In this document: piece after piece, positions 1-8,888 of the stretch
Layout: every line of letters begins with the position of its first letter
Position numbering within the stretch: the stretch's first letter is position 1
Source of the DNA: JAAYAE01 sp963678395
Lineage (GTDB): Bacteria; Bacillota; Negativicutes; Acidaminococcales; Acidaminococcaceae
Direction of reading: 5' to 3'
DNA length: 64,000 bases
Assembly: GCA_963678395.1 (NCBI GenBank)
Contig: OY782827.1
Location: forward strand, 372,001 to 436,000
Translations under genes and position numbers: made by a program
The notes under the pieces: model-generated
The model's database searches: none
What the model was told of the DNA's origin: nothing
What the model saw: the letters and a program-made list of their open reading frames with translations, nothing else

Positions 1-457
1 TCAACTAGCTTGGAGCTTGCGCAATGACTCACGAGTTGTAAATATGGAACGAACTAACGTGCGTTTCATGGAAGAAGATACCTTAGAAGATAAAATAGAC
101 ATAGCGACTATTGATGTAGCATTTATTTCTTTAGATAAAATTTTGCCTGCTACCAAAAAACTTTTAGCTGTCGATGGAGCAGTAATAGCTTTGGTTAAAC
201 CCCAGTTTGAGGCAGGTAAAGAAAATGTAGGGAAAAAAGGCGTAGTGCGTGATGCTAAAGTTCATACAGACGTAATTAACCATATTTTAGCAGTGGCAAG
301 AGAACTAGGGTTTATTCCGGCAGGTTTAAACTATTCTCCCATTAAGGGCTCGGAAGGTAACAGAGAATATTTATTGTACTTGAAAATGCAGGGCGAGGAT
401 CAAGTTAATGAGCAGCAGGTAAACCAAGTGGTTGCCACTTCTCATAGCGAGCTATAA
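1..457 (+). CDS. tlyA: TlyA-type rRNA 2'-O-methyltransferase, C-terminal part
   Basis: Partial gene entering from the left edge; the open frame starts at base 2 (QLAWSLRND...) and runs to a TAA. It covers the C-terminal half of a TlyA/FtsJ-like methyltransferase: the segment IDVAFISLDKILP is the acidic strand after the SAM site, and LVKPQFEAGKENVGKKGVVR is the highly conserved KPQFE block of the family. TlyA proteins 2'-O-methylate 16S/23S rRNA. The N-terminal S4 domain and SAM-binding glycine loop lie outside the window. It is followed 16 bases later by nadK, the usual Firmicute tlyA-nadK-argR-recN order. The identification is firm; which rRNA sites are modified cannot be seen. Confidence 0.93.
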   Translation, partial: QLAWSLRNDSRVVNMERTNVRFMEEDTLEDKIDIATIDVAFISLDKILPATKKLLAVDGAVIALVKPQFEAGKENVGKKGVVRDAKVHTDVINHILAVARELGFIPAGLNYSPIKGSEGNREYLLYLKMQGEDQVNEQQVNQVVATSHSEL

Positions 458-473
458 AATATAGGTGGTAATT

Positions 474-1349
474 ATGAATAAAAAAGTTGTTGGTATTTTC
501 CCTAATTTAGAAAAAAAGAGTGTGCAGGAACAAATGTTGCCACTGGTAAATTTTTGCCGCGCTAATGACATAGAGTTGTTGTTGCCACGAGATATTGCAA
601 CCCAGTATAACTTAGGCGAATATTGTGTAAAAGATGTAGAAAGCATGAAAAAAATGGATATTGCTGTTTCTCTGGGCGGAGATGGTACCCTATTACGTAT
701 GGCGCGCTACGCCGCACCTTTGAACATTCCGGTTATGGGAGTTAATTTTGGTCGTTTAGGATTTTTGACAGAAGTAGAATTACCACAAATGCAGGAAGCT
801 TTCCTAAAAATCAAAGCTGGTGCCTACAAATTAGAAAACCGTGGGATGTTACAAGTAAAAGTCTTTGAAGATGGTAAAGTAGTAGCTAAAGCACATGCTC
901 TTAATGACTTGGTTTTGGCTAAAGGCTATGTCTCACAGATGACTAGATTACAAGTTAAAATAGGTGGAGAGATTTCAGCTAACTATCCTTCTGATGGGCT
1001 AATAATTGCCACCGCTACAGGGTCCACGGCATATTCTTTGTCGGCAGGAGGACCTATTGTATATCCTGGGTTGGAAGTGGCGATTTTGACACCGATTTGT
1101 GCTCATGCCTTACATACAAGACCTTTAGTCATTCCCTTACAAGATAAGATAGAGATATCTGTCATGCCGCCTTTTGAGGAAATTTCTTTATCAGCAGATG
1201 GTGTAATTATTAAATCTATTAAAGAAAATGATATAGTGCTGGTAGAAGCCAGCCCTTGTTTCGCGCAATTCATCAGAACAAATCCTATTTCATATTATGC
1301 AACATGGCAAAAAAGGTTACTACGTGGTGAAGACACAACTAAGTTTTAG
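474..1349 (+). CDS. nadK: NAD kinase
   Basis: ATP (or polyphosphate)-dependent phosphorylation of NAD to NADP, cytosolic. The 291-residue protein has the signature GGDGTLLR near residues 68-75, the SDGLIIATATGSTAYSLSAG block in the middle, and the SADG motif near the C-terminus, all diagnostic of the NadK family. An upstream GTG at 465 is in frame, but the AGGTGG ribosome-binding site at 462-467 overlaps it and sits correctly for the ATG at 474. The stop is 11 bases before the argR start, so the two are probably co-transcribed. Intact, with no oddities. Confidence 0.96.
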   Translation: MNKKVVGIFPNLEKKSVQEQMLPLVNFCRANDIELLLPRDIATQYNLGEYCVKDVESMKKMDIAVSLGGDGTLLRMARYAAPLNIPVMGVNFGRLGFLTEVELPQMQEAFLKIKAGAYKLENRGMLQVKVFEDGKVVAKAHALNDLVLAKGYVSQMTRLQVKIGGEISANYPSDGLIIATATGSTAYSLSAGGPIVYPGLEVAILTPICAHALHTRPLVIPLQDKIEISVMPPFEEISLSADGVIIKSIKENDIVLVEASPCFAQFIRTNPISYYATWQKRLLRGEDTTKF

Positions 1350-1359
1350 GGGGGACAAC

Positions 1360-1809
1360 ATGAAAATTTCACGTCAAGACGCCATTAAAAAAATCATCGA
1401 CAAATGTGTGGTAGAGACACAGGCAGCTTTAGCCGAAGCTTTACAAGCTACTGGGTTTGATGTAACACAGGCTACGGTATCGCGTGATATCAAAGAGATG
1501 ATGCTGGTGAAAGTTCCCGATGCCTCCGGCAAATACAGATATGCATTCCCTAAAGAACATGAAAAACTATTGACCCCTGATCGCATGGAGCGAACTTTCA
1601 GAGATTCTATTTTGTCGGTGATGTCCTCTGAAAATATGGTAGTTGTGCGCACCTTACCTGGTACGGCTCAAGCGGTAGCATATGCTGTTGATTATTTAAA
1701 ATGGCCGGAAGTTTTGGGCACGGTTGGTGGCGATGATACAATTTTTATTTGCATTGATAAAAGAGAAAATATTGATAAATTAAAAAGTCGTTTTGGTTTA
1801 GCAGAATAA
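1360..1809 (+). CDS. argR: Arginine repressor ArgR/AhrC
   Basis: Hexameric arginine-responsive repressor of arginine biosynthesis genes. The 149-residue protein has the N-terminal winged-helix domain (VETQAALAEALQATGFDVTQ with ATVSRDIKEM as recognition region) and the C-terminal oligomerisation/arginine domain ending in GTVGGDDTIFICI, where the paired aspartates bind arginine. The start chosen is the ATG at 1360 after a strong GGGGGA site at 1349-1354; a longer frame from 1297 overlaps nadK and lacks family resemblance. Placement between nadK and recN is conserved in Firmicutes. No arginine genes are in this window, so targets lie elsewhere. Confidence 0.95.
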   Translation: MKISRQDAIKKIIDKCVVETQAALAEALQATGFDVTQATVSRDIKEMMLVKVPDASGKYRYAFPKEHEKLLTPDRMERTFRDSILSVMSSENMVVVRTLPGTAQAVAYAVDYLKWPEVLGTVGGDDTIFICIDKRENIDKLKSRFGLAE

Positions 1810-1825
1810 TAAAGGGGTGCAAGGA

Positions 1826-3520
1826 ATGCTAAGTTCCCTTCATGTACATAATTTTGCACTAATTGAAGATGCTTTAATTGAATTCACGCCGGGATTTAAT
1901 GTTTTCACCGGTGAAACAGGCGCCGGTAAATCCATATTGATAGATGCGTTTAGTATCGTTTTGGGTAATAGAGCTTCTACGGACTATATTCGTAGTGGTG
2001 CTGATTCCTATTGGGTACAGGCGGTTTTTGACCTTAGTGGTCAAAAACCTGCACTGCAACTTTTAGAAGAATTGGGTATTGAAAACCAAGAAGATACTTT
2101 ATTTTTGCGTCGTCGTGTTTTAAAAAATGGTAAAAGTCAAGCTACTGTTAATGGCATGCAAATTCCTGTGAATTTGCTAAGTAAAATAGCAGCACATTTG
2201 GTTGATATTCATGGACAACATGAATATCAACAACTTTTGCGTACAGGTGCTCCTTTGGATATGATAGATGTTTACGGTGGCACGAAATTACAAGAGCTTT
2301 TAAGTGCTTATCAAGAAGTGTATAAGGCACATGGAGCAGCTACTCGTGAATTTGCCATATTATTGGAGCAAAATCAGAATAGACAGGAAATTATGGAGCG
2401 CTTGCAGGCAGAAATTACAGAAATAGAAAATGCTCATATTCTTCCCAAAGAGGATGAAAAGCTGCGGGAACAGGTGCAAAAACTAAGCAATAGCGGGAAA
2501 ATATTAGAAGCAGTTAACTTTGCACATAAATTATTAGACGGGGATGAAAATAAAGAGGGAATTTTAGACCTTTTAACGGCGGCGTCAACAAATGTAGATA
2601 GAGTTAAGAGCTTCGATCCTTCGCTACAGGCAGTGTATGATGGCATGGACAACGCTTGGCTTACACTGGAAGATTTAAGGCAAACCTTGGGCAATTATAT
2701 TGCTTCCGGAGATTTTGAACCTAGCCAGTTAACTGCGATACAAGAACGTTTAGATTTGTTATTTCGTCTGAAAAAAAAATATGGTGGTACGCTAGAGGAT
2801 TTAACTAAACAACTTAGTGAAAAGCAAGAAGAATATGACGGTATGGCCTTTTTAGATAAAAACTTAGCTCTTGCCCGCAAAAAGAAACAAGAGTTAGAAC
2901 AAGATATGCTGGCTAAAGCAGAAGCACTTACTACTTATCGCCATAATGCGGCAAAAGCATTTACCCAGTTAGTTACTCTGCATATAAAAGATTTAGCCAT
3001 GGAACAAGGCATATTTGAAGCAGGTTTTGTTCGTAAAGATAAATGTGATATAAAAGGGCAAGATGCTGTGGAATTTTTATTTTCAGCAAATTTAGGGATG
3101 GAATTAAAGCCTTTGCAAAAGATTGCTTCAGGAGGCGAATTGTCTCGTCTGGCATTAGCTATTAAAACTGTGTTGCTGGAAAAATCAGGGGTCTCTACTA
3201 TGGTATTTGATGAAATAGATACTGGTGTAGGTGGCGTGACAGCACAAAAGATGGCAGAAAAAATTGCCATTATTTCAACAAAACGGCAAGTTCTTTGTAT
3301 AACTCATTTGGCACAAATTGCCTGCTTTGCTGATAATCACTTGTATATTACTAAAGCCATTAAAGACGGTTCTACAATAACTATGGTTAATACCTTAGGA
3401 TCAGAAGAACGCATAGAAGAAATCATGCGTATGACCGGAGGCAAAAGTACCACTAGTACAGCAAAAGAAAATGCTGTTGAGATATTGGACATGGCTGCAA
3501 AGATAAAAAGTGCTTTGTAG
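1826..3520 (+). CDS. recN: DNA repair protein RecN
   Basis: SMC-like ATPase acting early in double-strand-break repair. The 564-residue length is normal. Walker A is GETGAGKS (about residues 32-39); a long central coiled coil rich in E/K/Q separates the two ATPase halves; the C-terminal half carries the ABC signature SGGELSRLALAIK and Walker B VFDEIDTGVGG, followed by the QVLCITHLAQIA block. The ATG at 1826 is chosen because AAAGGGG lies 9-12 bases upstream; a GTG at 1817 overlaps that site. It follows argR closely and is probably in the same operon. Intact. Confidence 0.96.
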   Translation: MLSSLHVHNFALIEDALIEFTPGFNVFTGETGAGKSILIDAFSIVLGNRASTDYIRSGADSYWVQAVFDLSGQKPALQLLEELGIENQEDTLFLRRRVLKNGKSQATVNGMQIPVNLLSKIAAHLVDIHGQHEYQQLLRTGAPLDMIDVYGGTKLQELLSAYQEVYKAHGAATREFAILLEQNQNRQEIMERLQAEITEIENAHILPKEDEKLREQVQKLSNSGKILEAVNFAHKLLDGDENKEGILDLLTAASTNVDRVKSFDPSLQAVYDGMDNAWLTLEDLRQTLGNYIASGDFEPSQLTAIQERLDLLFRLKKKYGGTLEDLTKQLSEKQEEYDGMAFLDKNLALARKKKQELEQDMLAKAEALTTYRHNAAKAFTQLVTLHIKDLAMEQGIFEAGFVRKDKCDIKGQDAVEFLFSANLGMELKPLQKIASGGELSRLALAIKTVLLEKSGVSTMVFDEIDTGVGGVTAQKMAEKIAIISTKRQVLCITHLAQIACFADNHLYITKAIKDGSTITMVNTLGSEERIEEIMRMTGGKSTTSTAKENAVEILDMAAKIKSAL

Positions 3521-3559
3521 AGTTAATTCACTTTTTTCTTAAGATAAGAGGCGATAGGC

Positions 3560-4141
3560 ATGAAAAAAATAAAACAAGTAAACTTGGAGGAGATAAGTAT
3601 TGCTTCACGAGTTGGCTTTACAGGTAAACTTCTCAAGGTAAAAATAGATACGGTTGAGTTACCCAATGGAAAAATGTCTGAGCGGGAAATTATTAACCAT
3701 CCTGGTGCTGTGGGAATTTTGCCAATTTTGGACGATGGTAGTATGGTTTTTGTGAAACAATATCGTTATCCGGTAGGAACGGTGCTTTATGAAATACCGG
3801 CAGGTAAATTAGACCAAGGAGAAGAACCTGTTGTATGTGCAGCCAGAGAATTATCAGAAGAAACGGGTTATCGGGCAACGAAATTGCGGCATATAACTTC
3901 TATAGTTACAACACCTGGGTTTACGGATGAAATTATTCACTTGTATATGGCTACGGGATTAACGCAAGAAGCACAACACACAGATGAAGACGAATTTATC
4001 GACATAGTTACTTTTTCATCGGAACAAGTGAAAAAAATGGTTTTGGAAGAAGATATTTTTGATGCTAAAACTTTGGCGGCACTGTTATTCTATTATATTA
4101 AGGGACAAAATTGTGAAATAACTGACTTTTCGTCAATTTAA
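3560..4141 (+). CDS. NUDIX hydrolase, ADP-ribose pyrophosphatase type
   Basis: 193-residue NUDIX protein probably hydrolysing ADP-ribose to AMP and ribose 5-phosphate. The Nudix box is complete: G-x5-E-x7-R-E-x2-E-E-x-G read as GKLDQGEEPVVCAARELSEE followed by TGY. The preceding VKQYRYP and GTVLYEIPAG segments are typical of the ADPRase subfamily (NudF/YqkG). The start has GAGGCG 8 bases upstream. It sits 39 bases after recN. Substrate assignment is from family resemblance; other nucleoside diphosphate sugars are possible. Confidence 0.88.
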   Translation: MKKIKQVNLEEISIASRVGFTGKLLKVKIDTVELPNGKMSEREIINHPGAVGILPILDDGSMVFVKQYRYPVGTVLYEIPAGKLDQGEEPVVCAARELSEETGYRATKLRHITSIVTTPGFTDEIIHLYMATGLTQEAQHTDEDEFIDIVTFSSEQVKKMVLEEDIFDAKTLAALLFYYIKGQNCEITDFSSI

Positions 4142-4221
4142 AACAGGAAAAATGGAAAAGATGTTGAATTTGAAATGAGTGTATATATATATGTAAGGAA
4201 TATGATCGGAGGGGAACTAAT

Positions 4222-4482
4222 ATGGATGTACTAAAAGTTTCAGCAAAGTCGAACCCGAATTCTGTTGCAGGCGCTTTAGCAGGAGTTCTGCGTGAAGAGG
4301 GTAAGGCAGAAATGCAAGCAATTGGGGCAGGCGCTCTAAATCAAGCTGTAAAAGCCATTGCAATAGCTCGTGGATTTGTAGCTCCTCATGGGATGGATTT
4401 AGTTTGTATCCCAGCATTTATTGATATCGTTATTGATGGAGCCGAAAGAACGGCAATAAAGCTATTAATATTACCTAGGTAA
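4222..4482 (+). CDS. spoVS: Stage V sporulation protein S
   Basis: 86-residue Alba-like small protein matching SpoVS along its whole length (VLKVSAKSNPNSVAGALAGV, GAGALNQAVKAIAIARGF, CIPAFIDIVIDG). In spore formers it affects coat assembly and septation; it is also kept in many non-sporulating Firmicutes, so it does not prove sporulation. A strong GGAGGGG site precedes the ATG. It stands alone between the NUDIX gene and a pair of terminators. Very high sequence conservation makes the call secure. Confidence 0.95.
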   Translation: MDVLKVSAKSNPNSVAGALAGVLREEGKAEMQAIGAGALNQAVKAIAIARGFVAPHGMDLVCIPAFIDIVIDGAERTAIKLLILPR

Positions 4483-4502
4483 TAAAGGTGGAAAAACTGT
4501 AG

Positions 4503-4532
4503 GGCACTATCATTTCGGTAGTGTCTTTTTTT
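4503..4532 (+). terminator. Rho-independent terminator after spoVS
   Basis: Stem GGCACTAT...GTAGTGTC followed by seven T residues, 20 bases after the spoVS stop. Confidence 0.75.
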
Positions 4533-4539
4533 GTACAAC

Positions 4540-4576
4540 GAAAAAGAGCATTGCTCCCAGCAATGCTCTTTTTCAA
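4540..4576. terminator. Bidirectional terminator between spoVS and the convergent eptA-like gene
   Basis: Perfect 15-bp inverted repeat (GAAAAAGAGCATTGC / GCAATGCTCTTTTTC) with a 5-base loop. A-rich and T-rich flanks let it work on both strands, fitting its place between converging genes. Confidence 0.85.
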
Positions 4577-4610
4577 AAAAAGGAAGTTGTGTTATGATAT
4601 TGGGGAAAAT

Positions 4611-4639
4611 CATGATAAGGAGGGGTAGTCCTTATCATG
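4611..4639. repeat. Perfect 11-bp inverted repeat
   Basis: CATGATAAGGA and TCCTTATCATG separated by seven bases (GGGGTAG). No T-tract follows on either strand, so it does not look like a simple terminator. It could be an operator or an RNA hairpin; nothing nearby on the plus strand is coded until 6857. Confidence 0.55.
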
Positions 4640-4770
4640 TCTAAAGTATAAAATATATTTATGACAAAAAAAAGTGAAATTGTGAAAAAAATATGTCAAA
4701 ATAGTACAAAGGGAATATTGGCCCGTCGGTTTTTAAAAAAGTAATGATATCTTGATTTTCTCGTTAAAAA

Positions 4771-6583
4771 CTATACTTTATTATCTTCTTTTAAAGGTGT
4801 CTTTCCTAAATTAGTTCGCAAAGTTTCCCTAGACCATTTGTAATCTTCTGTGGCAATGCTGTTTTGGGAATCATAGTTTCCCGATTTAACTTGGAGTAGG
4901 CCGCACATTAATTCATAAATCAAATCATTGGTAAAATATTTGTCTGTGTTATTACGTAATGCTCTAGCTGTGTCAGGAAACGTCTTTTTATATTCTGCAG
5001 ATAAATAAACAAAGAGGGGAATACGCAAACCTCCAAAACCGGAAAAGTCAGGTTGTCGCCGACGATTAGGTATCTCACCATGATCGGAAAAATAAACCAT
5101 GCTTTGTAAATTCATATTAGCAGAGGCATACTGTTGAATTTCTTGCAATATATAGTCTGTATAACAAATAGAATTATTGTAATTATCAATCACATTATAC
5201 TTGGAAGGGTTTCCGAATTTGGTAAAGCTTTCGGGATAACGACTTTTATAATTATAATGGCTGCCCTTTAAGTGAAGAACAACGAAGTTGTTTTGGTCAG
5301 TTGGGATTTTTTTTTAGATATGTTAATAAAGCGCTATCGTATTGCTTTACATTTACATCTTGGAGTGTCCAGTGAGATATATCAGCAGACTGGGCTACTA
5401 ACGTAACTGGAGTAGCGGAAGAACCTAGATAGCCCTGATTACTATACCACCAAGTAGTGTAACCTGCCTTTTTGGCAATATCAATAATAGAAAAAGATTT
5501 ATTAAAAGTTTTGTCATTGTATTGATTAAATTCGGTTAAAGCTCGCTCCAAGGAAGGGACAGTTTGCCCCCAGCAGGTATACTCATGAGAAAACAAGAAA
5601 AAATCTTTATCAGTGGCGTGTTCTTTAAGCCAAGGCGTAGTATTTACTTCCGAAGGCGTAAAAGCACTCATAAGCGTGCGAGAAGCAGATTCGCCAATAA
5701 CCAATATAATGGTGTGGGGGCTAGAGAGTTTGTTCATATTTGTAGAAACAGATAAATCTTTTAAGTGGTGTAAGTGATGTTCTTTATAGAGGCTGGCAGA
5801 ACTTATATAGTTTTTAACGTCTATGTAAAGTTCGATAAGACCCGTACGGGCAAAAAGACCTTTTTCAGGTACTGGGCGCCACAAATAAAAAGTTAGGTAA
5901 CAAAAAAGAATAATTATTAGTGCTAAATCAGTGTTAGAAAGCTGAGACATTAAAGGCAGTGACATTATAGTTAAGTTAAAATAAAAAATATATACTAGCA
6001 TTCCGATTAATGTAACCGTAGCGGCTAAAACCAAAGACTTAGGCAGACTGGTTAAGTATTCTTTGGCCTCAAGCATATGTGTTTCAATAAGTACCATAAG
6101 TCCATTTTCAGAAATAACTGTTTGGTAAGTAATATAGTAGAATAGCTGGAATAAAACTATAAGAAACAAGAGAAATTCAACTATTGCGACCAATATTGCC
6201 AAGAAATAGGATATGAAGCCGTGTCCGGAAAATAGAATTTCTAAACTGCTTAACCAAGCCATAACATACAAGCCAAAGACAAAATCAAAATGCCAAGTGA
6301 AAAAAGTTGTGGTTTTGTGTTTGCTTATATAATATAAAGCAGGAAAGGTTAGACACCAAAATAACCCCGTTAGCAGTGGTAAAAAGAAAATACTTGAGAA
6401 AATATTAAAACCAGCAAAAACCGCAGGTAAACTCGCCAATAAGGCACAGGGAATAAAACGTCGCATTTGCAAAAATTTTTCCTTATTACCAATTCCTGGA
6501 GATAAGAGATAGTAAGAAATATAGGTAAAAAGATAAAGTATTAAAGATGTGTATAAATAAGACTGGCAATCAAATTGTGACAT
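4771..6583 (-). pseudogene. Phosphoethanolamine transferase/sulfatase-like membrane protein, frameshifted at a poly-A tract
   Basis: Two reading frames together make one EptA/CptA-like enzyme that would add phosphoethanolamine to lipid A or core sugars on the outer face of the inner membrane. The upstream frame (start 6583, 428 residues) has five or so N-terminal membrane helices and then the alkaline-phosphatase-fold start IILVIGESASRTLMSAF with the nucleophile region. The downstream frame continues with NNFVVLHLKGSHYNY and the metal-site motif FSDHGE. The break is exactly at a run of nine A (T at 5307-5315 on the plus strand): one base more or less would join LTYLKK to TDQNNFVVLHLKG. So it is either a recent pseudogene, a phase-variable gene in the off state, or a homopolymer sequencing error. 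The gene lies divergently beside the polysaccharide cluster. Confidence 0.82.
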
Positions 6584-6856
6584 GTGGAGGCCCCTTAATT
6601 TTGATATATTCGTTTACTAAAATGGAGGAAGGCATTATTGCACCATTTATAGTGGAATAACGTTTTATTAACCAAATTATTATAGCACAATCTAGCTTAT
6701 TTTAGTTCACGGATATGCCACAAAATGTTATAATATAAACAGTTGTGAAGTCTTGGAGGCTATTGAGAATTAGGCAATAAAACCAATTACCACAATATGA
6801 TAATAACAGGGATATTGGCATAACGCGAAATTAAATTTCTAGAGGCGGTAAAAAAT
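6584..6856. other. Divergent intergenic region upstream of the polysaccharide cluster
   Basis: AT-rich 273-base spacer between the divergent eptA-like gene and the first glycosyltransferase. It must hold promoters for both sides; no single convincing -35/-10 pair stands out. The 6857 gene has a modest AGAGGCGG site at 6840-6847. No coding signal was seen. Confidence 0.5.
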
Positions 6857-7831
6857 ATGCGCATAGCAATTCTTGAAAGTATCATTATGCCTGCTGGCCA
6901 TGAGGTAGAGTTTGATAGAATATTGGTAGAGGAATTAAAGAAACAAGGGCATACTCCTTGTTTCTTTGTGCCGAAAAGATTTCCTTTTAAAATAAATTAT
7001 GGTGTTGAAATAAATTATTTAGACGGTGGAGAAGTTGTTACCTACGCTGGTGCTGGTAGATTAAAAAAAAGATGGCTATCAATTTTGCGAGAAAAACGCC
7101 GTGTTGCATGGTTTGATGCTGCTTATGCTAAGGCTAAAGCGGGAAAGTGTGATGCTATAATTATACCCACGGCTACCTATCGCTATTTAAGAACATTATG
7201 TAAAAGTAAATTAAAGAATTCACCCATACCTATATATTTTGTTTTTCATGGTATTAATCCTCAGGAAAAAAATAATTTTGTTAAGCAAGCCACTAAATGT
7301 TTGCCCTATAAAAATATCCATTTGCGTATCATAACCTTGCGCAATGACTTTGCCAATAGTGATTTATCTAATTTGCAGCTAATAGAACTTATAGTGCAGG
7401 GAGCAACCGCTAAACCAGAAGATGGTGCGGCATTTGAAAAATATGCTAAAGATTATGCGAAATATAAAAATATAATATTTTGGCATAAAATTTTAATCGG
7501 CTATGATTGGCAAAAAGCTTTGTTAGATGTAGATATTATCATTATGCCATATGCCGCTGAGCGCTATCGTTATCATTGGAGCGCTATGCTTTTTACAGCT
7601 ATAGGGTTTAATAAACCTGTTTTGCTTTCTTCTGAGATAAATCCTGAAGTTTTGACAAAATATAATATTGGCATGGCAGTACAGATGGACAATGAGGAAA
7701 GCTTTTCCCAACAAATAGAAAAGGTTATAAATAATTTTGCTGATAATATATTGGAATACAAAGAAAACCTAATTCTTGCTAATAAAGAATATAGTCAAGA
7801 AGCACTAGTGAGAAACATACTAATGAGGTGA
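6857..7831 (+). CDS. Glycosyltransferase, internally shortened paralogue of the 13123 gene
   Basis: 324 residues, clearly homologous over its length to the 377-residue protein at 13123-14256 (shared MRIAILE start, AxYAKAKxGxxDAI, TATYRYLR, VFxGxxPxEK, YNWSA/YHWSA, AIGFxKPVL, INPEVLxxYxIGM). It looks like a GT-B fold transferase. Relative to the paralogue, about 51 residues are missing in frame, just after NDFANSDLSNLQLIE: the segment that in the paralogue holds GPIKIGFFGHYRKGEKDIEG and leads to LIVQ. That region starts the second Rossmann domain, normally the sugar-nucleotide side, so activity is doubtful although the frame is open. First gene of the polysaccharide cluster; the next gene starts 5 bases later. 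Confidence 0.7.
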   Translation: MRIAILESIIMPAGHEVEFDRILVEELKKQGHTPCFFVPKRFPFKINYGVEINYLDGGEVVTYAGAGRLKKRWLSILREKRRVAWFDAAYAKAKAGKCDAIIIPTATYRYLRTLCKSKLKNSPIPIYFVFHGINPQEKNNFVKQATKCLPYKNIHLRIITLRNDFANSDLSNLQLIELIVQGATAKPEDGAAFEKYAKDYAKYKNIIFWHKILIGYDWQKALLDVDIIIMPYAAERYRYHWSAMLFTAIGFNKPVLLSSEINPEVLTKYNIGMAVQMDNEESFSQQIEKVINNFADNILEYKENLILANKEYSQEALVRNILMR

Positions 7832-7835
7832 TATT

Positions 7836-8818
7836 TTGGAACCAATTGATATTGTGTATTTATGGTTTGATGGGAGCGAAAATAGGTTTAAGGCAGACAA
7901 AGAAAAATATAGCACGCAAGAAAACGTAGCTTTTGATGAAGAGTCAGTGGGAGAAATGCGCTTTTCTGACAATGATGAACTGAAATATTCTCTGCGTTCT
8001 TTGGAAAAAATGCATCATGGATTAATCATGTTTTTATAGTAACAGATAGGCAGTGCCCAAAATGGCTAAATTGTGCGTACAATAAAGTTACTATTATAGA
8101 TCACTCACAAATCCTGCCAACAAAGGATATTCCCACTTTCAATTCACTGGCAATAGAATATAGCATACATCTAATACCAGGCTTATCCGAGAAATTTCTT
8201 TATGCAAACGATGATATTTTCTTTGGGCAAAAAGTAGAACCGGAATTTTTCTTTTGTGCAGACATGCCTATTGTTAGAGTAATATCATATGCAAATATAA
8301 AAAAGATAGAATCTTTAGAGCAGTTTGAAGAGTTTTTAATTAGGGAACCTAGTTGGATGCAAACCAATTTGCATGCTTGGAGACTTCTGAATGCTTACTA
8401 TCAGCAAAAAGATTTTTATGTGTTACATCATAACGTAGATGCTTATACTAAGGCTGATTTTACATATATATTAAATAATTATGCTACTGAACTTGAGCAC
8501 ACACTGCATAGTAGATTTCGCAATGAAAATAGAGTTGCCCGTTCTATAATAGGGTTAACTTCAGTATATAGGGGAACAGCGATTCTGAAAGTAGTAAAAA
8601 AAATGAATTTCCGGCAAAAGCATTTGTATTGGAAAAAAACAGATCACTGTTACTCCTATTCCGGTTCTGAAAATAAAAAAACTGTAAAATATTTAAGAAG
8701 ATTTAGCCCTTTTTTATTTTGCCTAAATGCAAGCAATAATAGCACTAAGGAAACCAAACTGAAAATTAAAAATTTTATGCAGGAAATATTTCCATTGCCG
8801 TCTAAATTTGAAAAATGA
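7836..8818 (+). pseudogene. Stealth-type capsular sugar-phosphate transferase, single-base frameshift
   Basis: Stealth proteins transfer hexose-1-phosphate to growing polysaccharides. Start TTG at 7836 after GAGGTG. Conserved region 1 is PIDIVYLWFDGS; region 2 begins DELKYSLRSLEK. The frame then breaks near 8015: reading CATCATGG as CATCCATGG (one C added) gives KMHPWINHVFIVTDRQCPKW and continues through FLYANDDIFFGQ to the stop at 8818, a normal 327-residue length. Thus one missing C is the only lesion. Late residues 280-327 are poor in family signal. Either pseudogene or sequence error; as read only 67 residues would be made. Confidence 0.8.
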
Positions 8819-8888
8819 TAATAAGTATTTAACCTTGCATGTAATTACGCTGGTATAATTTAGAAAATTACTTGATGGAGATGAAAAA

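Noticed and set aside
4222..4482. Proof that the organism sporulates
   Set aside because: spoVS is kept in many non-sporulating Firmicutes; no other sporulation gene is in the window.
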